A DNA stretch of 64,000 bases. It comes from Taenia hydatigena (lineage: Eukaryota; Platyhelminthes; Cestoda; Cyclophyllidea; Taeniidae). The translations under genes were made by a program, and so were the position numbers. A model generated the notes under the pieces. It saw nothing but the letters and a program-made list of their open reading frames with translations, was not told where the DNA came from and did not search any database. Below are positions 10,865-22,965 of the stretch, piece by piece. The stretch's first letter is position 1. Each line of letters starts with the position of its first letter. The stretch lies in NCBI GenBank assembly GCA_036345935.2, contig JADWOT020000010.1:10135412-10199411 (forward strand), given 5' to 3'.

Positions 10865-11330
10865 AATTAGGCAGTCGTCTTCTTCCCAACGCTGGCTGAA
10901 CAGAGCAGACCACTGTGCTGCTGCCTTTTGTCAAGTCGACGCCTAAGCATCGCCCTACGCTAGTGCGGGTGAGCGAAAATAGATGGTGGCGAAGGTGGGC
11001 AGGCGAGAATGTAGGTAAAGCGATGATTTGACGACGCGAACAGGATGTGGACCCGCATGGGGAGACTTTAAGTAATTTCTAGTCCATCACCCAAGCACTC
11101 AACCTTCGCATCACAAATCTATACACTTTCACAAGGAGCATCTTCAGCTGCTCACGCGCTAAGTCAACAGGTGTTGTGGTCCGAGCTCCGTTTGGCTACA
11201 CCTTGCACCTCATGTCATCACCAAATTTAGACAGCACAACAACAGTATTGTGTTCATCTACCAATAGAAGAACAAAATGATACATGGTCAAACTGAAACT
11301 AAATCCAACGATAATCCAACGCAGCATTTG
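10865..11330 (+). repeat. Module G
   Basis: Matches 62,350-62,868 directly and 34,545-35,045 inverted. A recurring landmark is GCAGACCACTGTGCTG. The minus strand has a partly conserved reading (GRCLGVDLTKGSSTVVCSV here, GRSLGGDLTIGNSTVVCSV at 62.4k) that I cannot assign to a family. Confidence 0.75.
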
Positions 11331-11659
11331 CAACACAGAAAATGACTTAGGAGGTGCAGTTTCTTATGACCACTAGAAATCAAAATTTACTGACCTTGTT
11401 GTTTTACTACTTTAGGCTTCTGTGATGGAAAGCCAGCGTTACGAAAATCCTTACTTCATCGCTGCTCATTTCGCAGTTTAGACATCAAATCAAGTATGAA
11501 TGAGATGCTTCATCATTGTGAGATTGGATGAAACCTTTCACAGTTGAGAGTTCTGCTACTCAGGAAATAAGCTGCCTCGTATCATCAGGGCATGATCGTC
11601 TCCTCCCTTCGTTGTTTGCGCGAAGAGAATTTCCTGAGGGTAATGCAAATGCTTACATG

Positions 11660-12650
11660 GAACGTGTTTGTCATGAGTGGTGGTGAGCTGCAAATATAAA
11701 TAAAGATACCGTTATCACATCAGTGAACAACTCCTTACGCCATTGTAAATGCTTCCACTGTCGTGTCGCGGGCATGCTCACCGCATACCTTCACTCGTGT
11801 TTGACAGTGCAAATGCAGTGGAAGCACGCAGTCAACTCAGGATTTGAATGATGAGGTTGTAATTATGCAGCAGATTGACCATTTGTGAGAATGAAAACCT
11901 CGCGTGGGTGGTCGATTGCAACAATCGCAGTAGCTCACTCGACTTCAAACCAAGTCAGAAGCAATGCAGCCAGTGTTGCACACTTCCTCCAAATGCCGCT
12001 ATCGCCACATTGGGTGAAGTTACAAGTCTGCATAAATTACACGAAAGTGAGGTGCATCAAGGCAAAACTTGCGCTTCAAAAGACACGCTTTGACAGCATC
12101 AAATAATGCATTGCCTTATACTTGGTGCCCTCCATCTACACAGCTTTTGATGTTGACCTATTATTGGTGCGTTATTTGAAATGACTGCCTTATACTACTC
12201 AAATGCTACCAACAGGGATCAGCTAGAGCAGCTTTGTTTGCGTGGCAGGAGAATGGAATGCGGAGAAGAAGCTCATTCTACTGCAAATGAGGCTACTACC
12301 CTGCCTTTGGTTGGCGCATCAACATGGCAATGGTGCGTTCTGGCACCATTGCAAGGCAAGTCACTTGCAATGACCAGCCTAAGTTGAAGAATATAGTTGC
12401 CCAATGGTGCAGAAGATTGGTTAACTAAATACAGCTATTCCAGTCTGCAAGTGAAACTGTTTTATGCACAATCCAGTTCCAAAATCCAGAGTGACAGGGA
12501 CTCTCGACTCTATGACAAATCACCCTCATTGAATGAATTTGCATGTGCTACAACAGGCTGGTCTCCAAAACGCCTAGGAGTAGCATTAGAAGTTGAAATT
12601 ATGAAGTTCAAGCCCGATAGGCTGTCGGTGCGGAAGTTGGGCTACTTCGT
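11660..12650 (-). repeat. Module F, long copy
   Basis: Inverted relative to 33,190-34,150 and 38,080-39,450, and in the same orientation as 61,380-62,346. It includes the GYQVKV-type frame in broken form near 12.0k and ends at 12,650, where the right-arm homology jumps to 15.2k. Confidence 0.7.
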
Positions 12651-15019
12651 TGAAGCGATAAGGTAGAGGTTCAGTAGACGAAGTCACTGTCCTTACCCGC
12701 AACCGACACTTTGCCCCCATTTGCTCAATTTCTTTGTTCCGCCTTCTACACTCACCAATTCGCCATTGACTGCTCCAAAACAACTGCGCCACTGACATAC
12801 TCCAGAATGCATTGGCACTGCTTCATAGACTACGCCATGATGGAAAGGAGTCGAGTGTACAACGTTAAATGTCCCATGCGCTAAGCGAATGCAAGTTTAC
12901 CATGCAGCTAGTGTTGGCTTCTAAAGCATGCTCTCCATTGTTACCCTCACTACTCACGCATCAACATACATCTTGCCCAATCACGCCACTCACTAACTAT
13001 GCTTTGTTATGCGCAGACACGTGGTTCTCTGGAGTTTGTGCTTCCCCTCTATAGCGTGCTCCTCATTGCAAGCCAATCTGTGTTGGATTGGACGACCTCT
13101 TCTATATACTGTTTGGTAGTCGACGCATTTGAGCCATTGTGCCTACATTGGGAATGCAGCTGAGGTCGGAACTGTTTCCTTAAGCCATTGAAGCAGAATC
13201 GAGGAAGTTTACATTGATTCCACCCGTCGTCACTAATTTGAACGGCTTCCCAGGTAAAGCACAGATCTGATGCTATTGCTTGGCGTCATGGGAAGGTGAG
13301 AGGTGGCAGGACACGTTTGTTTGATGTAGTCTAATAATCCCGCCTCCCTCTATGCAGTCACTGAGAATAGGTCCTAAACCAATCTAACGAATAAGCAAGA
13401 ATGTGACATTGCACCAAGCCAGCGACAGCTTACGGTCGCAGTTGTGGACCCTGCATCAGGTAACTTATGCAAAGAGGAAACAAAATCCGCATTACCTTCT
13501 CATTGTCGCCTTCTTTGGTCCTGATATAACAAGGCGAGCAGCACTTTTTGCATAGTCATTTCTTAGCTTCCTAATCGCTTCTAATGCACCTAAAAAGCGT
13601 GTGAAATATCTTCTAGACGTTGGTATTGCTGTCTTTGTGTGCATTGTGACAGTCATGGAACCACAATTGTAGACAATAGGTGTTCGCCAATACTTCTTTT
13701 CTCACCAAATTCACTGAAGGTTGTTTACCTGTCCTCATTTCTACAAAAAGAGGAATTAGACAAATTCGATTCAATTTGAACTTATTTGAACCACGCTTCA
13801 CACCGCCACTTTGCCTATGCTTAATCCAGTCCGACGTTATCACTTCAGTTCTTATGCTAATGGTAGTGTCGTTTAGGTCCACACCTGCATTTCTTGCAAT
13901 GTAATTCTTCTACTTTTCAGCATTGAGCAAGTAACAAGCACAAAATATACTTGAAATGAGCCATCCAGTGAAGAGAATTGTGACACTTAGACCATCACTG
14001 ATGTCGCACAAATCCAAGGACATTAAGTTGGACACTTCCTTTAAACCTGCACCACTTCACTATTGCCTGCCACATTAACACCGCATCGTAGACGCAGTGC
14101 TTGGTGGGATGTGGAGTGAACTTCGCTGTGCGAAATGCCGCTGCCCTCAACTCTACTTCCAGTATCCTCCACCGTAGGCGCCCACGTAGTAGCATCGCTG
14201 TTTATGCACTGCCTCACATCTTATCACATCAAGCTTTACTTACCCTCTTCCCACCAAACACGTTAAGAGATCTGCATACACTTGTGGCTCGAGGGGTTCG
14301 CTTCCACTTCACACTACATTCATCTGCCATGATGCTATATTCGGTGCCACAAGAAATACAACCAGAAGAGGTGGGAATAAATGGTGGGTGTGCACCGTGC
14401 CATCCTTAAGCGCCACATCCACACGAGCCGTACTGAAGCAAATGTCGTTAATGAGGGCTACCGTAGATTCTAGACTGTCGCTGAGAAGAGGCTGCAACCA
14501 GCTTCGGTGAACGAGTGTCAAACAGAACACTGCTGCATATTGTGCTGCTTGGCTATCGTCCAGCTGACTTCTGCGACCGCACAGAGTGCCGCATCAAGGG
14601 AAGCGGAGAAGCATGGACGAAGCGAATGACAAGTGTGGTCCAGTGATTGGACAAGGAAGCAATAATCCTTCTTTTGTGCGAAGCAGGTGGCAATAGTAGC
14701 ACTACTTGTGATGGTTTGAGTTTATTGAGGGCAATTGGCATCGAGGCAGGGATATGGAATAATGGGATAACCTGCATTGGAATGTGAATCATTTCTAAAA
14801 TCAGCTGACAGTACTTGCAACACATCCTTCAAGCAAGGGTCGCAAAAGATTGCGATAGCCTACACCACCTCTCCTCTTAAACTTAAGCTCACACCGCGAA
14901 CTTCAGTTATGCGAGATGGGAGGTTGCAAAGTGTCAGATGTCAGAGCACGTTGACATCAATGGAGTGTAATTTGAGTGGTAAGGAACATATTTACTTGAC
15001 TGCATTGGGTTTAGTTCAG
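12651..15019. other. Segment present only in the IR2 left arm
   Basis: In the right arm, homology passes directly from the 15.2k side to the 12.65k side at about 33,180, so 2.55 kb are either inserted here or deleted there. AGTTGG occurs at both breaks (about 12,635 and 15,190). Frames of 90-100 codons on minus (14,309-14,530; 14,553-14,825; 13,613-13,882) resemble nothing I know. No LTR or terminal inverted repeat was seen. Confidence 0.5.
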
Positions 15020-15300
15020 GTGACATTTCCATCAATGTGTTGCATTTTAAAAGACGTGCCTCGACAGCATCAAACACTTCATCGCTTTTACTTGGTACCC
15101 TTCATCTACGCATCTTGCGATGTCAAGCCATGAAACACACATTATTTAAAACAAATGCGTTGTACTACTCGTGTCTTGTCAATAGACAGCAGTTGGAGCT
15201 GCATGGTGGTGTGGCAGGAGGATGGACTGTGGAGGAGAAGCACATTCTACCGCATTTGTGACTGCCTTTCCTGTCTCTGGTTCACGAAGGAAAGTGACGT
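15020..15300 (-). repeat. Module F, partial copy
   Basis: Similar to 9,240-9,430, 12.05-12.33k and 62.05-62.34k in the same orientation. The GYQVKV frame is present, but one deletion shifts it. The landmark GGAGGAGAAGCACATTCTAC is shared with 62.27k. Confidence 0.65.
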
Positions 15301-15900
15301 TGATGCGATGCTGGATTGAAGTGGTTACAGAATCCGAACAAAGCTTATCGTTGGTAATAGTAAGTGCACAGTCACCGTGACATGTCGGAATGTGAAAGCA
15401 CCCCAAAATTAGGCCGGTTAGAAGCCATGAATAAGGTCGTTTCATCTTCAAGAAACAAGCCATGTTAGAGAGCACTAATTCATAGTCGGTAATCAAATTC
15501 TGCGACTTCATTGTCAGTGATAACACTCAGCAGTCTGCACTTTGATTTGGTCCAAAATCGTGACATGCATGGGCAACAATGAAAAGCGAATTCTCTCATA
15601 GTCGGCAATGGTGGTGATGATGTCAATGAGGAGCATCAGGACTGGATGGAGCGACACCGCAGAATTCGTCATGCATACTCAGTTGAAATGCTTGGTAGTC
15701 AAACTCTCGTTCCAAGCGCATAGTACCAATGCGACCATCACAGCTGTCCAGTCAGATGCTCAGAAGCACGTAGGAATGACTTTTGAACATCTGCTTGTCT
15801 CTTTTGAGCATGCAGCTCATTCTCTTTGTAAAGAGTGTGTTTTAATTAGACTGACAGTTGGTCCCTTTGCCTGAGTTCCATTCCATTCAAACATTCACCA
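15300..15900 (+). repeat. Module N with open frame
   Basis: Direct copy at 19,440-19,912 and inverted copy at 32,530-33,130. The plus frame 15,608-15,874 reads SDTAEFVMHTQLKCL, then QSDAQKHVGMTFEHLL, ending in RLTVGPFA. The 32k copy keeps the second half and the 19.7k copy keeps the first half before diverging. Product unknown; the Cys and His residues do not form a zinc-finger pattern I recognise. Confidence 0.65.
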
Positions 15901-16353
15901 CCACCTCCTTCTTCTTCTTCAAACCTACAAATGATCGCAACAGGCAAGGAAGCCCAACTTTAGTGCTTTGACCTACTTTAAGTGCAATTGAAATTAAAAC
16001 ACGTGTCAATAATCTTCATGATTACCTAATGTTTTATTGTGCAGGATGCAGAGCACGGTGGCCATTTGATATGGGTGTACGGGAGGCAATGTCCCTGCCG
16101 ATCCATTCCGCTTCGTCACCTAGCAGGATGGCTTAGGACGGCAAAACAGCAGATTGAGTGCATGATCTGCTGACACAGTGCAATGAAAATGGACGTGGGC
16201 GGAAGCAAACTGTTCACATCGCGATTATGCGCACACAGAAGCGATCATTGCCAAGGCGAAAGCTGTCACTGCTTTGGCAGATTCTATGCAATTAAACCTA
16301 GCATATATTGAATCACTGGCGAGGTAATAGTCTGCCACCTCACAAAACAAAAC

Positions 16354-16816
16354 AACTTCCAAGTCCTAATTATAGCCCTTTTACGAGCCATTTGTGCATT
16401 GTTTACTGACAACCAAAATAAATCCGGAAGTGAGTCTTCAGGAGAAAAAAGCTTGCAGCCCGTTCACCACTGGAACAACCTATCTGCATGCACATCAGAT
16501 CGTACGGGTCATGGAGTTTTCTAATGGCTACTACTCTCAAGCATCTATGGTAATATTAATAACCTTGACCTTGACGACAAGTTCTAAAGCCTAACCTGAC
16601 CTTAGAGCACGAGTGAAATCATTAATCCTTGGTATGTTGCCCCTTATTGTCCTTGCTGATCTCCCTCACTTACTTCCATCCACCTTCCTTAGACCAGTAG
16701 TTGTCTACATCAGCATCACGGACAATAATCCTACTTCCGTGGTTGGCAAACTCTTTGTGAGCACCCTAAGATCCTCTTTGAACTTGAATATATCCAACAC
16801 TAGAACTGCAGAAGGT
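16354..16816 (+). repeat. Small inverted repeat, left arm
   Basis: Pairs with 18,153-18,617 in inverted orientation at about 93-95% identity by eye, leaving a 1.3 kb loop. It includes module M. It begins directly after the end of IR2's left arm. Confidence 0.85.
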
Positions 16817-16882
16817 GGCCTGCAGCACTTGGTATGGTGTAATAGAATAACTCATTTCCCACTTTGTACCGGCAAAGTGTAT

Positions 16883-16947
16883 TTCTGCATGTTCGTTTTA
16901 TTCTCTTTGCGGTTCAACAGGCTTCAGAGCTGCACGAACATGCAGAA
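16883..16947. other. Perfect 14-bp hairpin
   Basis: The bases 16,883-16,896 (TTCTGCATGTTCGT) are exactly complementary to 16,934-16,947, with a 37-base loop. It lies just inside the loop of the 16.4/18.2k inverted pair. No RNA class is recognised. Confidence 0.6.
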
Positions 16948-16949
16948 GG

Positions 16950-18067
16950 CTTGAGTTGGTAAGGCCAGGCAGGATCGTAAGGTGCAGAATTGGACTTCTT
17001 CTTCATTAATATTCCCATCTTGCGAAAATAGAGGGGGCAATTTTACTAGAAACCAATTATAAATGCCGATGTAGCTGTTCCATTCTTAAGGTGTGAGTCG
17101 ATCTGTGAGTTGAGTCATCCAATGGGGCTGAGAAGATGGTGGCTTACACTCCGTTTGATGCGTATCAATATGTGCCTCACTGGCATTGATGCCGCCTACA
17201 GGAAGCGCTGAGGCGAGAGCGCGCGAGTCTCTGTCTTCTGAACTATGTGCAAGGTCTGAAGGCGGGTTTTCGCCAGATTTCCTGCCATTTTTCGACCTCT
17301 GCAATGCCTTGTAATTTTTCCATAAGGTTTTTGTTATTAATCACACCGATGAATGGCTGAGATTCCACTACAGTGAGTGAAGCTGTTGTTTCTTTCCAGA
17401 TGAGGTGGACGTGAAGGATAAAGTGTGAATGTACTTCCGCAATCAAGCTGTGACAGCCAATAGGCTTCCGACCTCCACATCCTATGATAAGGTCCCTAAA
17501 GGAAACGAAAAGAACAATTTACTTAACGCATAAAGCGGATCAGTAGTCATCCCCTGTCAGCTCAAAGCAACCGCGTTCAAAATTTTGCAACTCTGCAACG
17601 CAAAAGTTTTCTGGGTTAGTAGTGAGACACATCGGGCAGGAAGACATCAACCGCACGGCCAATCTTCTGAGGATGATGCGATGCCTTAGACATGCAGGGA
17701 GGAGGGTGAGTAAGTTATGTGGCGATGCCCAACGTTGAAGCAAAACGGTCACTTATAGTCACAGGCAGGCCAGTCCATCCAGTCAGTTCGGATGGTCAGT
17801 CAGCCAGTCAATATAAAGTGAATCACACAAAAAGCTATCACCAAGGTGCTTAAAATAAGCAAAGGATGTCGAACTATTAGTTTTGACGTCATTGCCACGC
17901 AACGTTGCCTCACGTTGTCAGCGGGATCTCTCATTCATGTAAGTATAAACAGTTCGAGTTTTACCGTATCCCATGCACCTCCAAATGATCCCCATTAGCG
18001 TAAATGCCTATTTAGTTTTGGTCTTCAACGCAGACAGTCTATTCCACGTGATCCACGATTCACTGGG
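16950..18067. other. Loop of the small inverted repeat
   Basis: No homology elsewhere in the window. Minus frames at 17,086-17,304, 17,243-17,446 and 17,540-17,752 (60-72 codons each) are unassigned. A degenerate CAGTC/CAGC-type simple repeat occupies about 17,761-17,815. Confidence 0.4.
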
Positions 18068-18617
18068 TGAGTCGACACACGAACCAGCCTTTTAAGTTAC
18101 TTGAATGTGATTCTTGGAGGGCCAATGAACCACGAAGCCAAAGAGATAGCCAACCACCTTCTGTAGTTCCGGTGTTGGGTATGTTCAAGTTCAAAAAGTG
18201 TTCTTAGGGTGCTCACAAAGAGTTTGCAAACCACGGAGGTAAGATTATTTTCCGTGATGCTGATGGAGACAACTACTGGCCTAAGGATGGTGGATGGAAG
18301 TAAGTGAGGGAGATCAGCAAGGACAATAAGGGGCAACATACCAAGGATTAATGATTTCACTCGTGCTCTAAGGTCAGGTTAGGCTTTCGAACTTGTCGTC
18401 AAGGTCAAGGTTATTAATATTACCATAGATGCTTGAGAGTAGTAGCCACTAGAAAACTCCATGACTAGTACAATCGGGCGTGCATGCAGATAGGGAGTTT
18501 CGTTGGTGAACAGGCTGTGAGCTTTTTTTCTCCCGAAGACTCACTCTCTGATTTATTTTGGTTGTCAGTAAACAATGCTGAAAGGCTCATAAAATGGCTA
18601 TAATTGCAATTCGGAAG
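18068..18617 (-). repeat. Small inverted repeat, right arm plus module M extension
   Basis: 18,153-18,617 pairs with 16,354-16,816. The extra 18,068-18,152 is absent from the 16k copy but present in the third copy at 1,765-1,870. The 18k locus therefore holds the longest version of module M. A minus frame of about 87 codons (18,097-18,360) starts at GTG, which argues against it being a gene. Confidence 0.8.
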
Positions 18618-19430
18618 TTTTTTTTTCGTCTAAGAGAATCAAAACGTGGTAGAATGCATTGAATGGCATTAACTCATTGGGATGGGTGACCTCGAGAGCG
18701 AGAGTGACTGACTGGCGCCGTGCATTGGCGTGTGCATGAACGACGAGGTCTGTGTGTCGGAGCAAAAGAGAACAGCTAGGCAATTGCTTGTTCATCATTC
18801 GGCAGGTGTGCAAACCGATTTGGGCTAATATTACGGGACTTATTATCTGTTTTGCATGGTCTGCAACGCTCTGCTGTGCCTTTTGGAGAGGGCAGGTGCT
18901 GCTGAGTTTTCCGATGTGGTTAATCGTTTACCAAGAGTGGTCCCATTTTGCGCTTACAATTTTCCGCCTTTCCTTGTGTCAATCCGAAACCCATGGAGAT
19001 AGAAGCAAATAGGATTGATGTAAGAGCTGACATCATTCTGTCGCAGAAATCAAAAAGGTTTATTGGTTTCGTGCCACCCTGAACGGCTCAAGTACCGCAA
19101 TCATCAACGCGACGTGAGCGCACTAACTGGTGTCCCATGTCTTTGACGTCGAGGCCCAACAAAGATGCCTACGGATACCACGTTTTTAAATTTTTTGTGA
19201 TTTTCTGTCAAAGCATGCACTAAGAGTGAACTTTTGGGAATCGGTTGCTGACAAAGTGGTAGGAGTAGTGGTTGGTGAGGGAAATAACAAAACCATGAAT
19301 TATGGTGCCTGGGCTAGCAGAATTTCCTGTCTACAATTCGGTTTGGGTGGATTAGGCAGCTTTCGGAGTACCAGGGGCACAAGTTCCTTGCTCCCTCATA
19401 AATGGGCTTGTTAGTAAAGCTATCGCTACT
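18618..19430. other. No recognised content
   Basis: No match to other modules and no convincing coding region. The longest frame is 86 codons at 18,752-19,012. Confidence 0.4.
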
Positions 19431-19439
19431 ATCCTAAGA

Positions 19440-19912
19440 TAGTAGATATGCAGAATTGAAGTGGTTGCTGAATTTGAAAAAAGCTGACCGGTGGCGCCAG
19501 TAACTGCACAGTCACCGTGGCGTGTTGGAAAGTGAAAGCACCCCAACACCAGGCCGATTAGTGGCTTATAAAAGGTCTTCTATTCTCCGAGAATCATGCC
19601 ATGTTGGAAAGCAATGATTCCTAGTGCATTTGCGAAATCTGAGACATCACTCGCTACTTCGGTCTGGTTCGAAATCTTGACATGAATGAACAACAATGAA
19701 GAGCAAATCACCTCATTGTCGGTAATGGTAGTGATGGTGCCAATGAGGAGCATCAAGACAGGATGAAGCGATACCGTAGAATTCGTCATGGACACGCAGC
19801 TGAATTGCTTGGCAGTAGGCCTCATGTTACACCCACATTACAAAGTGCCCAGAAGCATTTATGAATGGCTTTTGAGCACCTGCATGTCTCTTGAGCATGC
19901 AGCTGCAAAAGG
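19440..19912 (+). repeat. Module N, second copy
   Basis: Direct copy of 15,306-15,815. It stops exactly at GAGCATGCAGCT, after which the F-box unit tail (copy c) begins with GCAAAAGGCC. Confidence 0.75.
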
Positions 19913-21037
19913 CCTCTTGCCACGCCTTAATAGTTCACATGGTCTGACGTTTAATATTTACTGACCATTCGGGCTTCATATCCTCCCCAAACTGTTCCCA
20001 TCTCTACCTTCCAATCACTTCTCGTCTAAAGTGGTTTGACCATCAATGCAGCACCTAACCTCATGCTACCCACGCACCAACACATCAATGGCGCACCAAG
20101 GAGAGGAGGAATGTGTCATAGTGCCTTTGAAGTCATTGTCAAACAAAATTCACCAAACCATCTCACAGTCTGCTCGTAAGTTAAAGATCCAATCGACATC
20201 TGCTGTTTTCCTTTCTTTAAAACTAGTCTTGTGTGAGGTGATAGATTTGCAGAGAAGAGTTTGAGAAATTTTGGTGCATTCGCATGACTCCAAGTATGTT
20301 GCATCACCCTGTAGCTTTGAAAAAATCTTTTATGCTTGTCATGAATCACCTAACTTAACCTCATCCTCCTGCACTGATGCAGTGAAATAGTTTAGCTATG
20401 AGGTAGCCTGCGCTCACACTGATTTTCACACACCCAACGAAGTTTATGTTGCACTTCCTAAAAGTGAAGCCTGACTTTTGTGCCAGCGGCATTAGTGAGC
20501 CAAGAAAGGCTTTTAGCTGTAGGTTTGAAGCATTAAGAGGCAAATTTAGCATTCCACTTTCCCCAAAATTAACGTTTGTACACTTTTCATTGCTTCATGA
20601 AAATAGCCGTGCACCAAGACCTGCCCTCATAGAGATAACCACCGAGTGGTATAAACCAGAAACTAGGAATCGGAATGCTACTAAATAAGGTTAATCGTCT
20701 GAGTGTGGTGCAGCTCAGCATCTCATAAGATGTCAGCGCAATTTATTCGAGCTCTAAGCAGACGAGCTTTGACTACTGATTAGGTGGTTAAGGAATCAAG
20801 TCGAATTCACGTGAGAAATGCGGTGAGTTCGCTTACGCTCTTTACCATACGGAGGCTCAATTAACGGTAACCGTAATTCGCCAATTGTCAATCCAAATGC
20901 CTAACATGCTGCATTCTAAGAAGTTTATTCTGATTTTCCACTGAAAGTTGCAGTGAATTGCATTGCGTGCCATATGTCTTATCATGAAATTCGCTACACG
21001 TAACGATTGCTACATCACGAGGTGATGAAATCCTCGT
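19913..21037 (-). repeat. F-box unit tail and residual 3' flank, copy c
   Basis: Matches 47,613-48,740 in the same orientation and 53.5-54.7k inverted. After about 21,050 the homology jumps to the 5' third of the CDS, so about 1.2 kb of 3' flank and CDS have been lost between 21,040 and 21,100. Confidence 0.7.
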
Positions 21038-21448
21038 TCAAAATTGTCCACGAAAAAGGACAGGCTGTGAATGCATTGGCTGAGCAATGTGTTGGCATTG
21101 CGAATCTCTGCTGCCACAATCAGATAGGACATGGGTTATGTGCCGCGGAGTGAATTGACAATACTCTTGGTAGTATCGTAGAGCACTGACTAGAACCATT
21201 CCTTCTGATTGTGCATTCACCTCCAAGTCAGCTTCTCTCTTTACAAAGACACGAGTTGAATACAGCATGCAGCAAAGTTTTGCGTCCACCCACTGCATTT
21301 GTCTCACGTAACTGCGCAAGATGCATTTGATGGTGAGAGACCTGAGAACCGACCTCATGTGGGGCATTGCCTCACACACATTGACGATGTCCATGGCATC
21401 GAGGTATTTGCAAATCTCCACTCGTACATGTTGAGGACACCTTTCCAT
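21038..21448 (-). pseudogene. F-box-like protein, copy c, 3'-truncated
   Basis: The frame starts at an ATG at 21,448 and keeps the F-box-like N-terminus: MERCPQHVRVEICKYL, then AMDIVNVCEAMPHMRSVL. It follows the family to residue ~110 (HVLSDCG) and then leaves it, because the remaining two thirds are deleted; about 20 unrelated codons follow before a stop. The 5' flank is intact. If translated it would give a protein of about 136 residues with the Skp1-binding-like part but no substrate part. I treat it as a pseudogene. Confidence 0.65.
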
Positions 21449-22130
21449 CGTGCACCTCACAGATTCGTTAAGTGAATCCTAATTCCGGCTTGTGATAGAT
21501 TCGCTACTAGCAGAGTTCGCTTGAGTAAAATGCATGAATGAAGCATAATTCGAGTTAGCCATTGCCGTGAGGCGTGTTTGGTCTGGCTAGGTCACCGACG
21601 GCACAATCTGCTAAGTTAACTCCAACCAAATGCTTCATGCACTTTCGCCATCACTTATATTCTATCAAGGCTGCAACGTTTCCCACTCTACTATGCAACG
21701 GCACTTGCTATTCTATTTGGATTTCCTTTTGCCACATTTTAGAGTGTAGGCTAGTCCTCCGTTACGGACTGTGCGATGGCAATGTAGAGGTGTTAGTTTG
21801 TTGCCCCGTTTTCATTTTCCTCTTACTTTCTCACAACTCAAGTGGCTGCAACACACTTAAACATCTCTATCCATTTTGATGGGTGGGAACAATGCATGAT
21901 GAAGTGCGACTTAAAATGCCAAATTCTGACATCGCGTGGCGTGTGCACTCAGATGATGGGATTAGCCTCCGTTGACATAATCGTGGGGATGGAAATCTGG
22001 TGGGCCGTTTCGCACTGTTTATTGTGGAGCAGCCATCGTGGCAGGCAAGCAAAACCTGCCATCGAAATACTGGGATAACCTGAGGGTAGCGCTTGCTTTG
22101 CTACCAAATATCTCTGTGTTTGTTAGAATT
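21449..22130 (-). repeat. 5' flank and leader of F-box unit, copy c
   Basis: Matches 3,338-3,900 in the same orientation and 51,350-52,031 inverted, including the leader part that copy b lost. The upstream 66-codon frame seen at 3.4k and 51.8k is broken here by a small deletion and a stop. Confidence 0.7.
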
Positions 22131-22417
22131 CATTCACCTCAAAATAAATTCATCACACACTGAAAAAGGGTCGACTGCTGCACAAATATCTATGATCATT
22201 TGTCAATGTTTCAAATACGGTCGTGTGAGTCATGCCAAAATAGTTTTAAGGATTTAATCCAAATTAAGCGGTAATTACGCCCTATAAATCTTAGTTATGC
22301 ACCAGTGCCCCACTTAAGCTCATTTCTCTTGATCTACTCATTTGCCGCTGCATAGACAGACACGTCAGAAACTGTTGAGTACCTGACCTATCAACTTCAC
22401 AATCCCACCTCTTATAA
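22131..22417. other. No recognised content
   Basis: Short spacer between the leader of copy c and module J. No homology seen. Confidence 0.4.
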
Positions 22418-22880
22418 CGCACAGATCTAGTGCCACTAAAATTTTAATTAAATCGTGCAGAAGGTTTGCTTAACTGAGTGAGCGTTGGTGCAAAATCCTT
22501 GTCCCATTTCCAAAAAAATACATTGAGGAATAGGTCGCCACTGCGTGCGAAACCCACATCGTGATGTATGTGATGAATTTCTGCAGTGAAGTGTCATAGT
22601 AGGCACCGCATATTATACATGTCAAGGAGCCTCATGAACCTTCTCACTCGCAGCACCTTTGATGCGACACGTCGCCCTCCATCGCCACCCGTCTTGAATG
22701 CTAGGCCGAATCAGACTGATACGGCGGCGGACACGTGTGATGATTTTGGAGGTCCTGAGGTGCATGTTGGCCCATGCAATTGTTGGAGATTGTGGCGTCT
22801 CCAACGATCGGGTAGGTTTATACTCCTAATGCACGAAAAGTGGCAGTGGGCCTTGCTCCAATTCTTCACTAACAGCGCTG
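22418..22880 (+). repeat. Module J, second copy
   Basis: Nearly identical to 3,902-4,303 over long runs, with two small insertions. Its left edge is at the same base as in the 3.9k copy, while the DNA before it differs. Confidence 0.75.
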
Positions 22881-22965
22881 GGGGTAGAAAGCAATTCCAC
22901 AGCATGCAGTCAGGCTACAACGGCGTCGCGTATTCGCGTGTAGAGAATTTCAGTAAGCAGTGCTC
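22850..22965 (+). repeat. Module L
   Basis: Diverged copy of 45,275-45,395. Inverted copies are at 57.0k and 25.88-25.99k. Shared blocks are GGGCCTTG, TCCACAGCA and GCAGTC. Confidence 0.55.

Larger units (their letters stand above)
9117..16346 (+). repeat. IR2 left arm
   Basis: The arm matches 31,888-38,900 in inverted orientation, in collinear pieces: 9,117-9,430 with 38.58-38.90k; 9,430-9,720 with 36.75-37.04k; 9,760-10,170 with 36.32-36.73k; 10,190-10,620 with 35.24-35.65k; 10,620-11,340 with 34.53-35.24k; 11,380-12,650 with 33.18-34.48k; 15,200-16,346 with 31.89-33.18k. Breaks between pieces are indels. Identity is roughly 75-88% by eye, clearly lower than the inner arms of P1. Confidence 0.8.

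Noticed and set aside
13613..13882. Possible retroviral-type protease or integrase piece in the left-arm-only segment
   Set aside because: No D-[TS]-G or HHCC motif in any frame.
18097..18360. Small hydrophobic peptide gene (GMLPLIVLADLPHLL) in three copies
   Set aside because: No ATG near the frame start in any copy, changes are mostly replacements, and the third copy stops early. It is treated as repeat module M.
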